A stretch of 57,851 nucleotides of DNA from Basidiobolus ranarum (Eukaryota; Basidiobolomycota; Basidiobolomycetes; Basidiobolales), in assembly GCA_040143965.1 (NCBI GenBank), contig JASJQH010006885.1, forward strand, positions 1 to 57,851, given 5' to 3'. Both the position numbers and the translations under genes were made by a program. Position 1 is the first letter of the stretch. Each line of letters starts with the position of its first letter. Below, piece by piece: positions 35,442-46,000 of this stretch. The notes under the pieces are model-generated. The model did no database searches. It was not told where the DNA came from and saw only the letters and a program-made list of their open reading frames with translations.

Positions 35442-37703
35442 CTATAGTTAGGGGTGAATTTAGGATTCGTTTATACGAATCGGGAGGATAAAGGCAAAAC
35501 AACGCAACTACACGTTTTGTACAGTAAGTGGGGTGTCAATACATAGGGTAACCCCACGTTCGTATTATGCCTAGGAAAGCAAAAACTCGATGAAATATAG
35601 AGGAAGAAACTAGGCTCAGGTCGTCCGAAATATGGACCGAAAGAAAGTTAAGATAACAAGAGTTTTGAACAGTTGAAAGGTTAGCAGGAAGAAAAGAATA
35701 AACAGATGATGTGTAGAGAGTCGGGAGTATTTGAGTCAGTGCAACACGGTTAATTTTGGTTGGAGGAGATTAAATCTACCCACTATTCTCCAATTTTTTT
35801 CCCTCCACCCTCTGGCCTATGATCTCATCTAGCACAAGCATTGTATTAAACTGTTATATTACTCGATCGATTTAAATGAGATAATGTGAAGCCAACAATA
35901 AAGTTATATAATTATTATCCTCACCAAGGCCATGTCGATGATCACACTTTGTACACCTTTCATGCGCCTACCAATTGATCATTTGAAGCGATTGTGATCT
36001 TATAGAGTCCTGATCGGGAACCATGCTAGGAGATGGACAGTAAAAGTGATAAATTTGCACCAAACAGGGGAGGCCGCACCATAATGATAATTAACCCTAA
36101 ATGCTTAATCGATGCCTAGAATGTTTCATTTGTTACAGACAACCTCCCTTCTTCATTGACCCCAACCCTCTACAATGATCAACCACGTTTCCCCTCGATG
36201 GATAGCCCACCACGTTTCCCCTATTTCCTGCATTTTCTCATCGCCAGGATTGAGGAGAAGCCATTTGCAACAATCCTCCCTGAATTTACGCTTCGATTAT
36301 GCTTGATGCCGACCCTAACCAAAGGCCCTACAGATCGATTTGTAATACGCTTACAATCCCAGGTGTTTCGCATTATCTAGATTCTATTGGAGATGCCATA
36401 ACAACGGAGATTTGGATTTAAGGTGTATGCGCCATAGTCAACCCTCCTCCCCCCTATTTCCTCAATTGGACTAGACTCTAGTCATAACATCTCAACCTTT
36501 CAAGGAGTCGCAATCGATGCTATACTCATAAGAGGAAAGCCCAGATCCACCATGCTGGCAAGTCTAGGTTTGGAAGCGAGCAGTGATTTGCTTTTGTTGC
36601 GAGGGCACTTTGGGGTATACATTCGATCTATATTAGTCCCCACCCACGTGACGTCGCCCCCATTTCTTAGACCCATGTTGTAACTCCAGGGTAGGGTGAC
36701 TTTATAGTTAGGGTGGTTTCGTAAGGCAAGTGTAGCAATCAGCGGATTGTTATGATCGTACTCGATCATTTACCATTTTAGATCTGCCAATAAGAGTCAT
36801 GATTTGATCGCCTGTAGTGAGCACATATATATATACTAAGTATTGTTGGTTTCAAGCCAAATGATGATTCAAGGGACGATCCCATAGAGACTCGACGGTT
36901 CAAGCAACAGTAGCATACACGCAATATATACACACATACGCGACCTCAGACATAGCTGATCACCATTAAAATTAATTATGAGAATGCTGATCATGCCAGC
37001 ACTTTTCATAACAACCGTCATGCCATAGCCCTAGCCCTAGCCTATGCTATTGTTGAGGCAGGATCTCTAATCCGTAAAACTATCCGATTGGTTGTAGACC
37101 TCGTAATCACATGAGAGTGGTTACCAATCGATAGTTATTTCAGGATTTCTGTCTTCCCGTTTCCATTGGTCACTCTATTGTTAATAAAGGTTAGGCAACA
37201 TTTCAAGGCTCGTACAATCAAAGGTTCTTGGACAATCTGAAATTCTTGTGGCTTTCCCAAAGAATAATCTTCAAATCAATCATTGAGAACAGAAACCTGT
37301 TGCTGCGATCTGGTCAGTTACATGCCCTCTTTGAAGATACTCTGCATTTAGGTTTACGTCATCATATCTACTTTTATTCTTGTATCGATTATTTTGCATA
37401 CAGCCCAAATGAATCGAATCCCAGATCATCTCTGAGCGACGCTATCTACTAATGACAGGATTCAAACCAGAAAAGGTTGTTTGAATTTATAATACATGAG
37501 AGTCTTTTTTGAACTAAAAGTGTCTTGAGCTCGGGTAGATTACCAATTACTTCTAACCAGTATCCATAGCAAGGCGATCTAATTCAGTCGTTTGGTTGTG
37601 GCTGTTAATATATGTTAGCTTTTGATTAATTGTACAATAATGTGTTAGAAGTATTAATACTGACATTCGGTAGAGTTCTATGATAATCCGCAAGGATCAA
37701 CAT
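35442..37703. other. Intergenic, 2.3 kb
   Basis: The left part should contain the promoter and perhaps a small first exon of the PAS-GATA gene; I found no convincing upstream ATG exon. Frames at 36156-36380 and 36500-36769 have no recognisable product. CCCTAG-like repeats occur near 37028-37043. Confidence 0.4.
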
Positions 37704-37768
37704 GGGATGTTGGCCTAATGGATAAGGCATCAGACCTGGGATTGCGGGTTCGAGTCTCGTGCGCCTCG
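37704..37768 (+). pseudogene. tRNA-Arg relic lacking the anticodon
   Basis: 65 bases matching tRNA-Arg(UCG) over the D arm, T arm and most of the acceptor, but 8 bases shorter. The seven bases TTCGGAT that contain the anticodon are missing, plus one G from the variable-region side. The acceptor stem has also decayed (GGGATGT against GCGCCTC). A and B boxes and a T5 terminator remain, so it could still be transcribed, but it cannot decode. Confidence 0.85.
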
Positions 37769-38465
37769 TTTTTACTTTAGCTGATGATATATATAATGCT
37801 TGTAAACTACATTTAAGACGCATTATCATTATATTCAGGATAATCTTTACATATGCACAGCCCTATTCCATTATTTGTAGATGAAATCATTCACATCTCA
37901 AATGGGAGATCCGAATCCTGAGGCTGAATACATTATTTGAAGTATGAGAGCATTTAGAGTAATAAAGCAATTGGCGCTTCACGATTGTTGTATTCTTGCG
38001 CTTCAGCAGAGTAAGTACTGCTAGTAATCCTATTTCCAACATAAAGTTGAAACGTCACAAATATTTGAGGGTTGATATTCCATTCATTCTTGGAATGCAA
38101 ATAGGCACTCCATGCTATTGAAATTCATTAATAATCCAATACCGAATGTAATGAAATGAACATATTTACCTGATAGGCCTTTCAGCACATAATATGATCA
38201 TTGACATGACAGAAACCAAGTTATAATGTATATTGGGACTAGGCCCTAGTATTGCTATAAAATTAAACCATGCTTCAAAAACAACGGCACTATTGATCAA
38301 TATGAATTTTCATACGCTGATACTTTATTAACTAACCTCGACCTCCACTAACGTACGCTTCTTACAAGGCTCGCAATCGCTATATTTTACAACATGCTGC
38401 ACATGTTGAAATGTTTCGTCCAATTATAAATACTGGAAACAAACTAAACAAAAGTAGTATCGTAT
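37769..38465. other. Spacer between tRNA relic and copy 5
   Basis: Roughly 700 bases of AT-rich sequence without a gene. This pair of tRNA-like units lies about 33 kb from the main tRNA cluster. Confidence 0.4.
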
Positions 38466-38538
38466 GGGGCGTTGGCCTAATGGATAAGGCATCAGACTTC
38501 GGATCTGGGGATTGCGGGTTCGAGTCCCGTGCGCCTCG
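38466..38538 (+). tRNA. tRNA-Arg(UCG), copy 5
   Basis: Intact 73-nt cloverleaf, same as copy 3 with the C-G variant in the fifth acceptor pair (GGGGCGT/GCGCCTC). Anticodon TCG, no intron, T4 terminator. Confidence 0.96.
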
Positions 38539-39453
38539 CTTTTGGGTTCTTTATATGAAATTCCAACGAGTTAATACGTAACAACTCAATGGAATGTCAT
38601 TGGGTACTTTAATATTGTCTCACAACAACGAGTGGATTGTTTTCAAGTCTTTACTCGTCTATAAAGTATATGTATCTATTCTAATTCGGTAGAATGTTCT
38701 ACGAATGCCCAAAATTACTTCGTGTGATTCTGAAGTTGGGAAAGATTGAATTACAGACTGTTGATGTTTGACTTTGGGACAGAATAGGATGGTAAGAGAG
38801 TGAAAGATCGAAGCCGAGTTAGACATCTGTGCCCATATTGAGTATTCTTAAAAGTCAATAGAGAATCGCCATGACTATATTTATCATCCTAAGTGAAGAT
38901 CTTAATATCCTCTACCTGTTGGGAGCAAATCATATCAAAATCCTCAACCATTTGGATGATCAATTCTTGAATAGACACACACTCAGACAGTACAGTTAGT
39001 CTAGATTCTACATATAATAATCCACCCTTCAATGGGTGATGTAATACTAAATTAATTGAACATCATCATCTCATTTGACGCGTAGTATACGTTTCCCACC
39101 AGAATCAGCAAGCCAGCCAGCCAGCCAACCATCCCTAAACATTGACACATTAGTTTTATCATCTCGTTAGCCTTAATTTTAAATGCTATTTCTTCACAAT
39201 CGATTGAACCCTAGCCCTGGGTGTACCTCGTCACCTACCGTAGCCTATTAGCATCGTTTAAGCTGTTCTGCAGAAATAATGCAGCTGTGACTGACTGGCA
39301 AAGTGCAAGTAAATTAACTGAAGCAATGGTTATTATCGATATCTAATAATAATGATTAGTCTCCGTTCGAATGCTTTAAAAGGAGTGATTTCCTAAAGAT
39401 ACGTTGACAAATCTTTGGAGTATATTACATCTCATTTATTCTACTAGCTAGCC
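38539..39453. other. Intergenic with phosphoglycerate mutase promoter
   Basis: Contains a short AGCC tetranucleotide run at about 39110-39127 and a TTTAAAA element about 75 bases before the next ATG. No gene was seen. Confidence 0.4.
39375..39383 (+). promoter_or_regulatory. TATA-like element of phosphoglycerate mutase gene
   Basis: TTTAAAAGG about 70 bases before the ATG. It departs from consensus TATAAA but is correctly placed. Confidence 0.35.
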
Positions 39454-40986
39454 ATGGTCCAAGCAAAGGAGAAGGTCTGCCTTGTGGTAATTGACGGTTG
39501 GGGTATCTCTCCCGAAAAATCAGCTGAAGGTGATGCTATCCGTAATGCAAACACTCCTGTTATGTCTCACTTTGAGAAAGATTATCCTTGGACTCCCATA
39601 GCCGCTCATGGACTATCCGTCGGTCTCCCTGAAGGATTGATGGGCAACTCTGAGGTTGGCCATTTGAATATTGGGGCTGGTCGAGTTGTTTACCAAGATA
39701 TTGTTAGAATAGATTTAGCGTTGGAGCGTAAAGAATTCATCAAGACTCCGAATATTGTCAAATCCTTCGAAACTGCCAAGAAAGGCAACGGTAGACTTCA
39801 TCTTTTAGGTCTGGTTTCGGACGGTGGGGTTCATTCTCATATCAAACATCTATTTGGTTTGGTTGAGGCTGCAAAGGAATTCGGTGTTCCTGATGTTTTC
39901 ATTCACTTCTTTGGCGATGGCCGTGATACTGCCCCAAAGTCGGCAGTCAAGTACATGAAGGAGCTTCTTGACTTCCTAACCAAATTAAACTACGGTTCCG
40001 TTGCCACTGTTTGCGGTCGTTACTACGCTATGGACCGTGACAAGCGTTGGGAGCGTATTCAACTTGCTTTTGATGGTCTTGTCAGTGGTAAGGGTGAGAA
40101 GTCAGACGATGCCATCAAGGCTATTGAAGAAAGATACAAGCAAAATGATACTGACGAGTTTCTCAAGCCCATTATTGTCAATCAGAATGGGATCATTAAG
40201 GATGATGATACTTTATTTTTCTTTGATTATCGTTCAGATCGTATGCGCGAGATTACTCAATCATTTGGTATTCAACCCACCCCGTTTGATTCCAAGGTTC
40301 CTAAAAACCTTCACATCTTCACCATGACTCAGTACAAAGCAGATTTTCCTTTTGAAGTGGCTTTCCCTGCCCAAACCATGGATAATGTTTTGGCTGAATG
40401 GTTAGCTACGAACAAGATTTCTCAATGCCATGTCGCTGAAACCGAAAAGTATGCCCATGTGACATTCTTTTTTAATGGCGGTTGTGAGAAACAGTTCGAC
40501 CTTGAAGAGCGTCGTTTGATTCCTTCCCCTCGAGTTGCAACTTATGATTTGAAACCAGAGATGAGCGCCCAGTCAGTTGGTGAAAAGGTTGCTGAAGAGA
40601 TCGCTTCAGGACAGTTTCCATTTATTATGTGTAATTTTGCTCCTCCTGATATGGTTGGGCATACTGGTGTTTATGAAGCAGCTATCAAGGGAGTAGAAGC
40701 TACCGATAAAGCGATTGGGGTTATTTATGAAGCTTGTAAGAAGAATGATTACATTCTATTCGTTACATCTGATCACGGGAACGCTGAAAAGATGATTTCG
40801 GAACATGGTGGGCCTCATACCGCTCATACGTGTGCGCCTGTACCATTTACCATGACCAGCAATAAGTACAGGTTTGTAAAAGGCCAAGGGGCTCTTTGTG
40901 ATGTTGCACCTACCATACTTCGTGTTATGGGGCTGGATGTTCCTGCCCAAATGACGGGTAAATCCTTGCTTGACGAAGCCGCCTAA
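39454..40986 (+). CDS. 2,3-bisphosphoglycerate-independent phosphoglycerate mutase
   Basis: Interconverts 3- and 2-phosphoglycerate in glycolysis without a bisphosphoglycerate cofactor, using two Mn ions. A single exon of 510 residues, the normal length. Motifs in order: metal ligand in CLVVIDGWGIS, the phosphorylated serine in GLMGNSEVGHLNIGAGR, substrate loop HFFGDGRDTAPKS, ATVCGRYYAMDRDKRWER, FFDYRSDRMREIT, and the metal sites CNFAPPDMVGHTG and FVTSDHGNAEKM, with a further histidine in GPHTAHTCAPVPF. The lack of introns in a many-intron genome suggests a strongly expressed gene. Budding yeast uses the unrelated cofactor-dependent enzyme. Confidence 0.97.
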   Translation: MVQAKEKVCLVVIDGWGISPEKSAEGDAIRNANTPVMSHFEKDYPWTPIAAHGLSVGLPEGLMGNSEVGHLNIGAGRVVYQDIVRIDLALERKEFIKTPNIVKSFETAKKGNGRLHLLGLVSDGGVHSHIKHLFGLVEAAKEFGVPDVFIHFFGDGRDTAPKSAVKYMKELLDFLTKLNYGSVATVCGRYYAMDRDKRWERIQLAFDGLVSGKGEKSDDAIKAIEERYKQNDTDEFLKPIIVNQNGIIKDDDTLFFFDYRSDRMREITQSFGIQPTPFDSKVPKNLHIFTMTQYKADFPFEVAFPAQTMDNVLAEWLATNKISQCHVAETEKYAHVTFFFNGGCEKQFDLEERRLIPSPRVATYDLKPEMSAQSVGEKVAEEIASGQFPFIMCNFAPPDMVGHTGVYEAAIKGVEATDKAIGVIYEACKKNDYILFVTSDHGNAEKMISEHGGPHTAHTCAPVPFTMTSNKYRFVKGQGALCDVAPTILRVMGLDVPAQMTGKSLLDEAA

Positions 40987-41596
40987 ATCCCTATTCCTAC
41001 CAAAGTACTTCCTAGACCCTTCTGTGATTCAATGTAAATGTAAACCGCTCTGAGGCGAATATTGATATTCAAATTTCTAAATTAACCAATATTTCCCAGC
41101 TTCACTGTATATACTATACAAGTGTTCATAGCACCAGTTGGAGTGAGTAAAGTTTGAGAAGATGTTTCTGAAACAAGGATACCAATAACGTGTAATATCT
41201 GCTTTTACTTATCGTAGATAAGATAAACAATGTGCCATGATACAACTGTCTTATCAATTGATCTCTTGAATATGGGTTTTGTGTGTGACATCTCGGGTGT
41301 GTAGATAAGATCATTGAATGCATTTACCACTACTTTTACTATCGCTTTTGTCACTTTCACCAATCCAAAAATTCAATACTGATCTGACTAAATTCGGAAA
41401 CGTCATCTGACAGATAAGGCTGCTGGTGGAGGAAAGAATGAGGGGGTAGCCTAGCTCTAGTACGTGGAGGAAATAGGAAAAGAGGACTGGGTTTTCCTAA
41501 ACGGTTTTCTCAATTATTATAAAACTAGTTTCACCATATTATCTACTACTAATTATATTAGTTGTTGGTTAATTGAGAGAAAGTCTCTTGAATAGT
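40987..41596. other. Intergenic
   Basis: Between two same-strand genes of glycolysis and its control. No ORF of note; presumably 3' UTR and promoter. Confidence 0.4.
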
Positions 41597-43611
41597 ATGG
41601 CTGCTCAATTATACAAAACAGAATCAGGCAGATTATTTCATGCTGGTGCTATAGCACTTGTACTTGTGGGGTAATGACGGTTATATATAGACTTCTCTCT
41701 CATCTAGTGCAAAGACTAACTCTCAGTTACATAGTCTTCCAGCTAGAGGAAAAACACATGTTAGTAGATCTTTGAGACGATACTTACGGTGGCTTGGTGT
41801 CCAGACTCAAGTGTTTCACGTGGGAAACTATCGAAGAAAGATGGTTTCGAAGAGTTTAGGTCACGACTTTTTTAATCCAGGTATTCCCTTTTTCGTAGAC
41901 CTCCCTTTTTCTGGTGAAGGTGAGTTAACGGTTAGAGAATAGGCAATGCTGAAACGGCAGAACTTCGTAATCACGTTGCAAATGCTGCATTAGAAGATAT
42001 GATTTCCTGGCTGCGTAGTGTCGGTCAAGTTGGTATTTATGATGCCTCTAATATTACGGAACACAGAAGAAGGCAAGTCTTGGAGAAGTTAGAAGCGAAT
42101 AATATCCATGTAAGTTAGTTTCGTAACGGGTGACAATAGTTCATTTTCTAACTTAGAATGTATGTTACAGGTGATTTTTATTGGTAAGTGTTTGGAGTAG
42201 GTTAAGAAAGAATCTAAAGGCTGACACTCTTCCCCTTCAGAATCCATTTGTGATGATCCAAAGATTATTGAGGAGAACGTTAGGAATGTTAAAATCTCTT
42301 CACCAGATGTAAGCGTAGCAATTTCTCGTAAACTGATCTATTATGGCTAACTCTCTAATAGTATACCAATTGGGACCCCGATCAGGCAGTCAAAGATTTT
42401 GTGGTTAGTGTTATGCTACGAAAAGATATTAGTCACTGACTGACGAATGTACTTGTTAACAGCGTCGAATTAACAACCACGTCCCATACTATGAAACCAT
42501 TACCGACCGCAGCTTAAGCTTTGTCAAACTACTAAATGCTGGGGACCAGATTATATTGAATAACATCCAGGGATACTTGCAGGTACTTTTCCACTGCTTC
42601 ACACACATTACCCAACAAATCTAATCCCCTTCTTAGACACGATTGGTGTTCTTTTTGATGAATCTTCACATCAATGACCGAACAATTTACTTTGCCAGAG
42701 TTAGTATTGATTATGTAATGGATGAGATGACCATCGATTGATCGTTACATCCATTTAGAGTGGCGAGTCTATAGTCAACTCTTACAAAGGGGATTCTGCT
42801 TTAAATGCTCGTGGCGTACGCTATGCTGAAAACCTCAAGAATGTGTTGCTCTCACATCGACAAAAGAAAAAAATCGCGGGTGAAGAGCTGCGCCCATTTG
42901 GGGTATTTGACTTTGTTATCTCACCGTGGTGACTATTTCACTAATGATTGCTTTGATAGATATGGACCAGTACGCGTCAACGCAGTGTGAACACAGCTCA
43001 GTTCTTCCCTGCCGAAGTGCCGGTTAGACAGGTTGCGGGTTTATTGGAGCTGAATCCAGGCGAGGTGGATGAACTCACGAGTGCGGAAATTCTGGTACAT
43101 CATCAGCAATTCTATTCCCGTTCCTTGGGTTGGGATGTTAATATTGAGCGGACATTTATTATAGGCCAAGTTCCCTGAAGAGTATGAAAAGCATCAGAAA
43201 GATCCTTACAATCACCGGTATCCTCGTGGTGAGGTGAGAACTTCTAGATTATTCCAATTCTAAAGGTGAAACTCATTCCTTCTCTCAGTCCTATCACGAA
43301 TTAGCTATTCGTCTTGAGGAGATAATCTTGCAGTTAGAACGTGAACAGAATGATATTCTAATCATCGCACAGGAGACTGTTCTGAGAACTCTCTATGCGT
43401 ACTACTTTGGAAGACCCGCAGATGTAAGTGAATTGGGTTTGTTTGGTGTCTTCGTCATGCTAAATATGTTGATTTGTAGGAAATTCCCAACATCAATATT
43501 CCACGGGACACGTTGATTGAGGTTATTCCTTCTTCCTATGGTTGTCAAGAACATCGAATCTATATTGAAGATGAAATAGAATCCACCGATTTCGCTGGGG
43601 ATTTCGATTGA
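41597..43611 (+). CDS. 6-phosphofructo-2-kinase, phosphatase histidine replaced by serine
   Basis: Makes fructose-2,6-bisphosphate, the activator of phosphofructokinase. Thirteen exons close to 435 residues: 41597-41670, 41735-41880, 41943-42109, 42171-42183, 42241-42308, 42362-42403, 42463-42582, 42637-42699, 42759-42902, 42960-43094, 43165-43233, 43289-43423, 43480-43611. The kinase half has Walker A (VGLPARGKTH), FHVGNYRR, IYDASNIT and ESICDDPKIIEENV. The C-terminal half is a full histidine-phosphatase fold (WTSTRQRSVNTA, ELNPGEVDELTSAEI, RYPRGESYHELAIRLEE). At the junction 42699/42759 it reads IYFAR-SGES where active enzymes have RHGES, so the phosphate-accepting histidine is serine. The protein is probably a kinase only. 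One exon is just 13 bases. Confidence 0.93.
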
Positions 43612-43734
43612 TTCACTGGTGCATGAAGGGCAGGGTAGTTGGCAGGTAGTTCCATACCACCAAATGTCTTTGATTTTATCGTTGATTGAAAATAATTCTC
43701 TCCGATGCAACATTGCGGTATAAATATGAAAGTA

Positions 43735-43769
43735 AGGGGTGAGGGTGGGGGTGAGGGTGAGGGTGAAGG
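43735..43769 (+). repeat. G-rich GGGTGA repeat
   Basis: Five runs of three to five G separated by TGA/T spacers, between two convergent genes. It could form a G-quadruplex on the plus strand; its position suits a 3' end or transcription pause site, which is inference. Confidence 0.6.
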
Positions 43770-43792
43770 AGTAACTGACATGAAGTTTACTT

Positions 43793-43853
43793 ATTTATCT
43801 ACTTTGCATGTATTTGATATTTATCTACTTTGCATGTATTTGATATTTATCTA
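43793..43853 (+). repeat. Tandem 26-bp repeat
   Basis: Two exact copies of a 26-base unit beginning ATTTATCTACTTTGC (43793-43818, 43819-43844), followed by nine bases of a third. Perfect identity implies a recent duplication. Confidence 0.9.
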
Positions 43854-43900
43854 ATTATAAATAATTCCAAAATACCCATCTTATCGCCATTACATTAAAT

Positions 43901-45755
43901 CTAGCGTCCCTTGTAAGGTTCACACAATTTCTTAAGCACATTATCTGAATTGTAGCGGTTCAGAATGTAGAGAGCACGTTTGAATTCCTGTCGAATTAGA
44001 TACCGACTATTTCAAAGGATAATTTGGTGGATAATTTAGTGATCGATAGAAAGGGTGTAGAGCTGGTAGAGGAGTGACTTACCCAGGTTTACTAACTACT
44101 CTTCCTACGTTGTTATCGACCTGGAAAGGGTCTTCGATACAAATCCTATCAGAGCAATTAGACAAGAGTATCGTTTCAACAAAGAATAGACGAGCTTACC
44201 AGTATCCTCCATTATAGAGCATCCTACCGTGCTTTCGTGTCTAGAAGAATGTTCAAGTTAGAATCATAGGATTCATGCATTTCATGGATAAGTCATGCTC
44301 ACATAAGTACGCCAGCCCTTATCTGCACGATCTATCAATTCTCCAGTTCGAATACTAAATTAAAAAGTGTCAGAAAATCCAACTCTCGCTCATATTGCAA
44401 CGGTGACATCTACCTGATAACGGAATGATCCAGGTCCATTTCGTGAGCGTAAAAATTGAAGAAGTTATAAAGTAATTCACCAATCTGTTGAGTATCCGCT
44501 TCAGGGGACCAGTGGTGTGGTAGATTCTTTAAATCATCAAAAAAATAAGTGTTGCATCCATTGACAATCTCTTGCGGTGGGGGTTTGGAATGGTCGGTAC
44601 GAATTTGTTGCAGTACGGGCAAATGACCTTGCTCTTGCATTAAGAAGATTGACATGAGTACGTAGCCGTAGCTATTCATCGTCCCGGTAAAAGGCTCGTT
44701 AATCCGACGAGATTTGGCCCAATGCTTCACGACTGTCACCAGTTGACGGAGTTGTGGATTAATCTGAGATTAGGTTGAGATTTGTTTAGCATCGCATTCG
44801 CTCGAGGTCATTGATAATCTCATTTCACCTGTGAATATGTCTTTAATAGCAGAGCATTGTAAACACCTATGATGTTGTTGAAACCAATGTCACAGCTTAG
44901 TCCACTATTTACATGGATGATGTAAGCATTGGTTCTCTTCATGCGAATGCTTTACTAGATACATACCTAACTCGATCCTAAGAGAACAAAGTTAGCAGAG
45001 CTGTCGAGTAATATCCACAGATTAACACAAACTCATACTTGAAGCTTTATGATGGGGACTTTTGCCTGAGGTATGGTGGTCACATATCCTAAATCATCTG
45101 TGACAGTGTCGGTTTTTTAAACGAATCCTCTCTAATATCCGCCTAGTATTTTCAACTTACGTGAATGTAAAATTCTTCCGAACTCTGTGACGAAGCTTCT
45201 TGGGTTCATAGAGCTACGACCTCTTGTGCATACACAGAAATCCACATCTTAATTGAGGGGTGATATTAGCTTTCAAATCACGATATTCAAGTAGCGCTAA
45301 TGAGGTCTTACCCGAATTTCTCAAACCGAAACCGGAAACCGTACTTCCAAAAGGAAAAAGTCTAGTATCTAATTCATGACCATGTAAGTGTCGACTCTTT
45401 GCTAATACTTTTAAACCATACTATTACCAGGTGCCCATTTTGTCAAAACTTTGTTCACTCTTTCATACAATAATTCCCGCTTCCTTTCGTCTTCTTTGGT
45501 ACTTGCCACAGTGGAACATAGTTTATTCACTTGTTCACTTACTGCCGAAAAGAACTCCTCTTTTTCGAACTCGGAAGTCTCTCCCTCTTCTTCGTATCCT
45601 CTTGAATGGGCGAGTTTCTTGGCCAAGTTACGTTTACGTTTAGGGGAGTGTTTGTAAGCACTTAACGCAGTGTCCAAGTGAAAACTTCGTAAGGTAAGTA
45701 GTCTACCTAAAGTGAAGTTGGCTCGTATTGTACTCGTATTTAACTGAAGCATCAT
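43901..45755 (-). CDS. Cid1-like non-canonical poly(A)/poly(U) polymerase
   Basis: A template-independent RNA nucleotidyltransferase. I read about eleven short exons. The catalytic domain shows LFPFGSTVSGFGLRNS-DVDFCV, where the GS helix start and the two metal aspartates (DVD) sit in the usual spacing, and the third acidic residue in IPQAKVPIIKLQD. SGLSCDIGFNNIIGVYNALL and VTVVKHWAKSRRINEPF lead into the PAP-associated domain (GTMNSYGYVLMSIFLMQEQ). The end has ICIEDPFQVDNNVGR. An 11-base exon (44967-44977, coding D-R-V and part of S) joins the two halves. The N terminus (MMLQLNTSTIRANFTLGRLL, then TLRSFHLDTALS) has basic and hydroxyl residues and few acids, suggesting mitochondrial targeting; that is inference. 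Whether it adds A or U cannot be told. Confidence 0.86.
44967..44977 (-). other. 11-nt microexon
   Basis: GATCGAGTTAG flanked by TTAG and GTATGT on the minus strand. It is needed to keep the frame between KLQ and GLSCDIGFNN of the nucleotidyltransferase. Confidence 0.7.
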
Positions 45756-46000
45756 ATCATATCATATATGCCGGACTTTGGCTATCATATGAATTTCCAT
45801 TTCGACAAGAAATTTTCGTACCATTCCCACTCACATTCAGCTAAATCTTTCATATGATCAATCTTTGATCGGGGTTAATCGATGAAGGAATTATTTGGGG
45901 TTTATTGTTTAGATATACAAGACTAACAAGACAAGTAACGAATTACAATAAAATTACAATCAAATAGAATACACTGGAAATATGTGTTCAATATGAGTTA

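Noticed and set aside
36156-36769. Two frames of 74 and 89 codons on opposite strands
   Set aside because: No recognisable product and no splice partners found.
37626-37829. Minus-strand 67-codon frame
   Set aside because: Antisense of the anticodon-less tRNA relic, not a gene.
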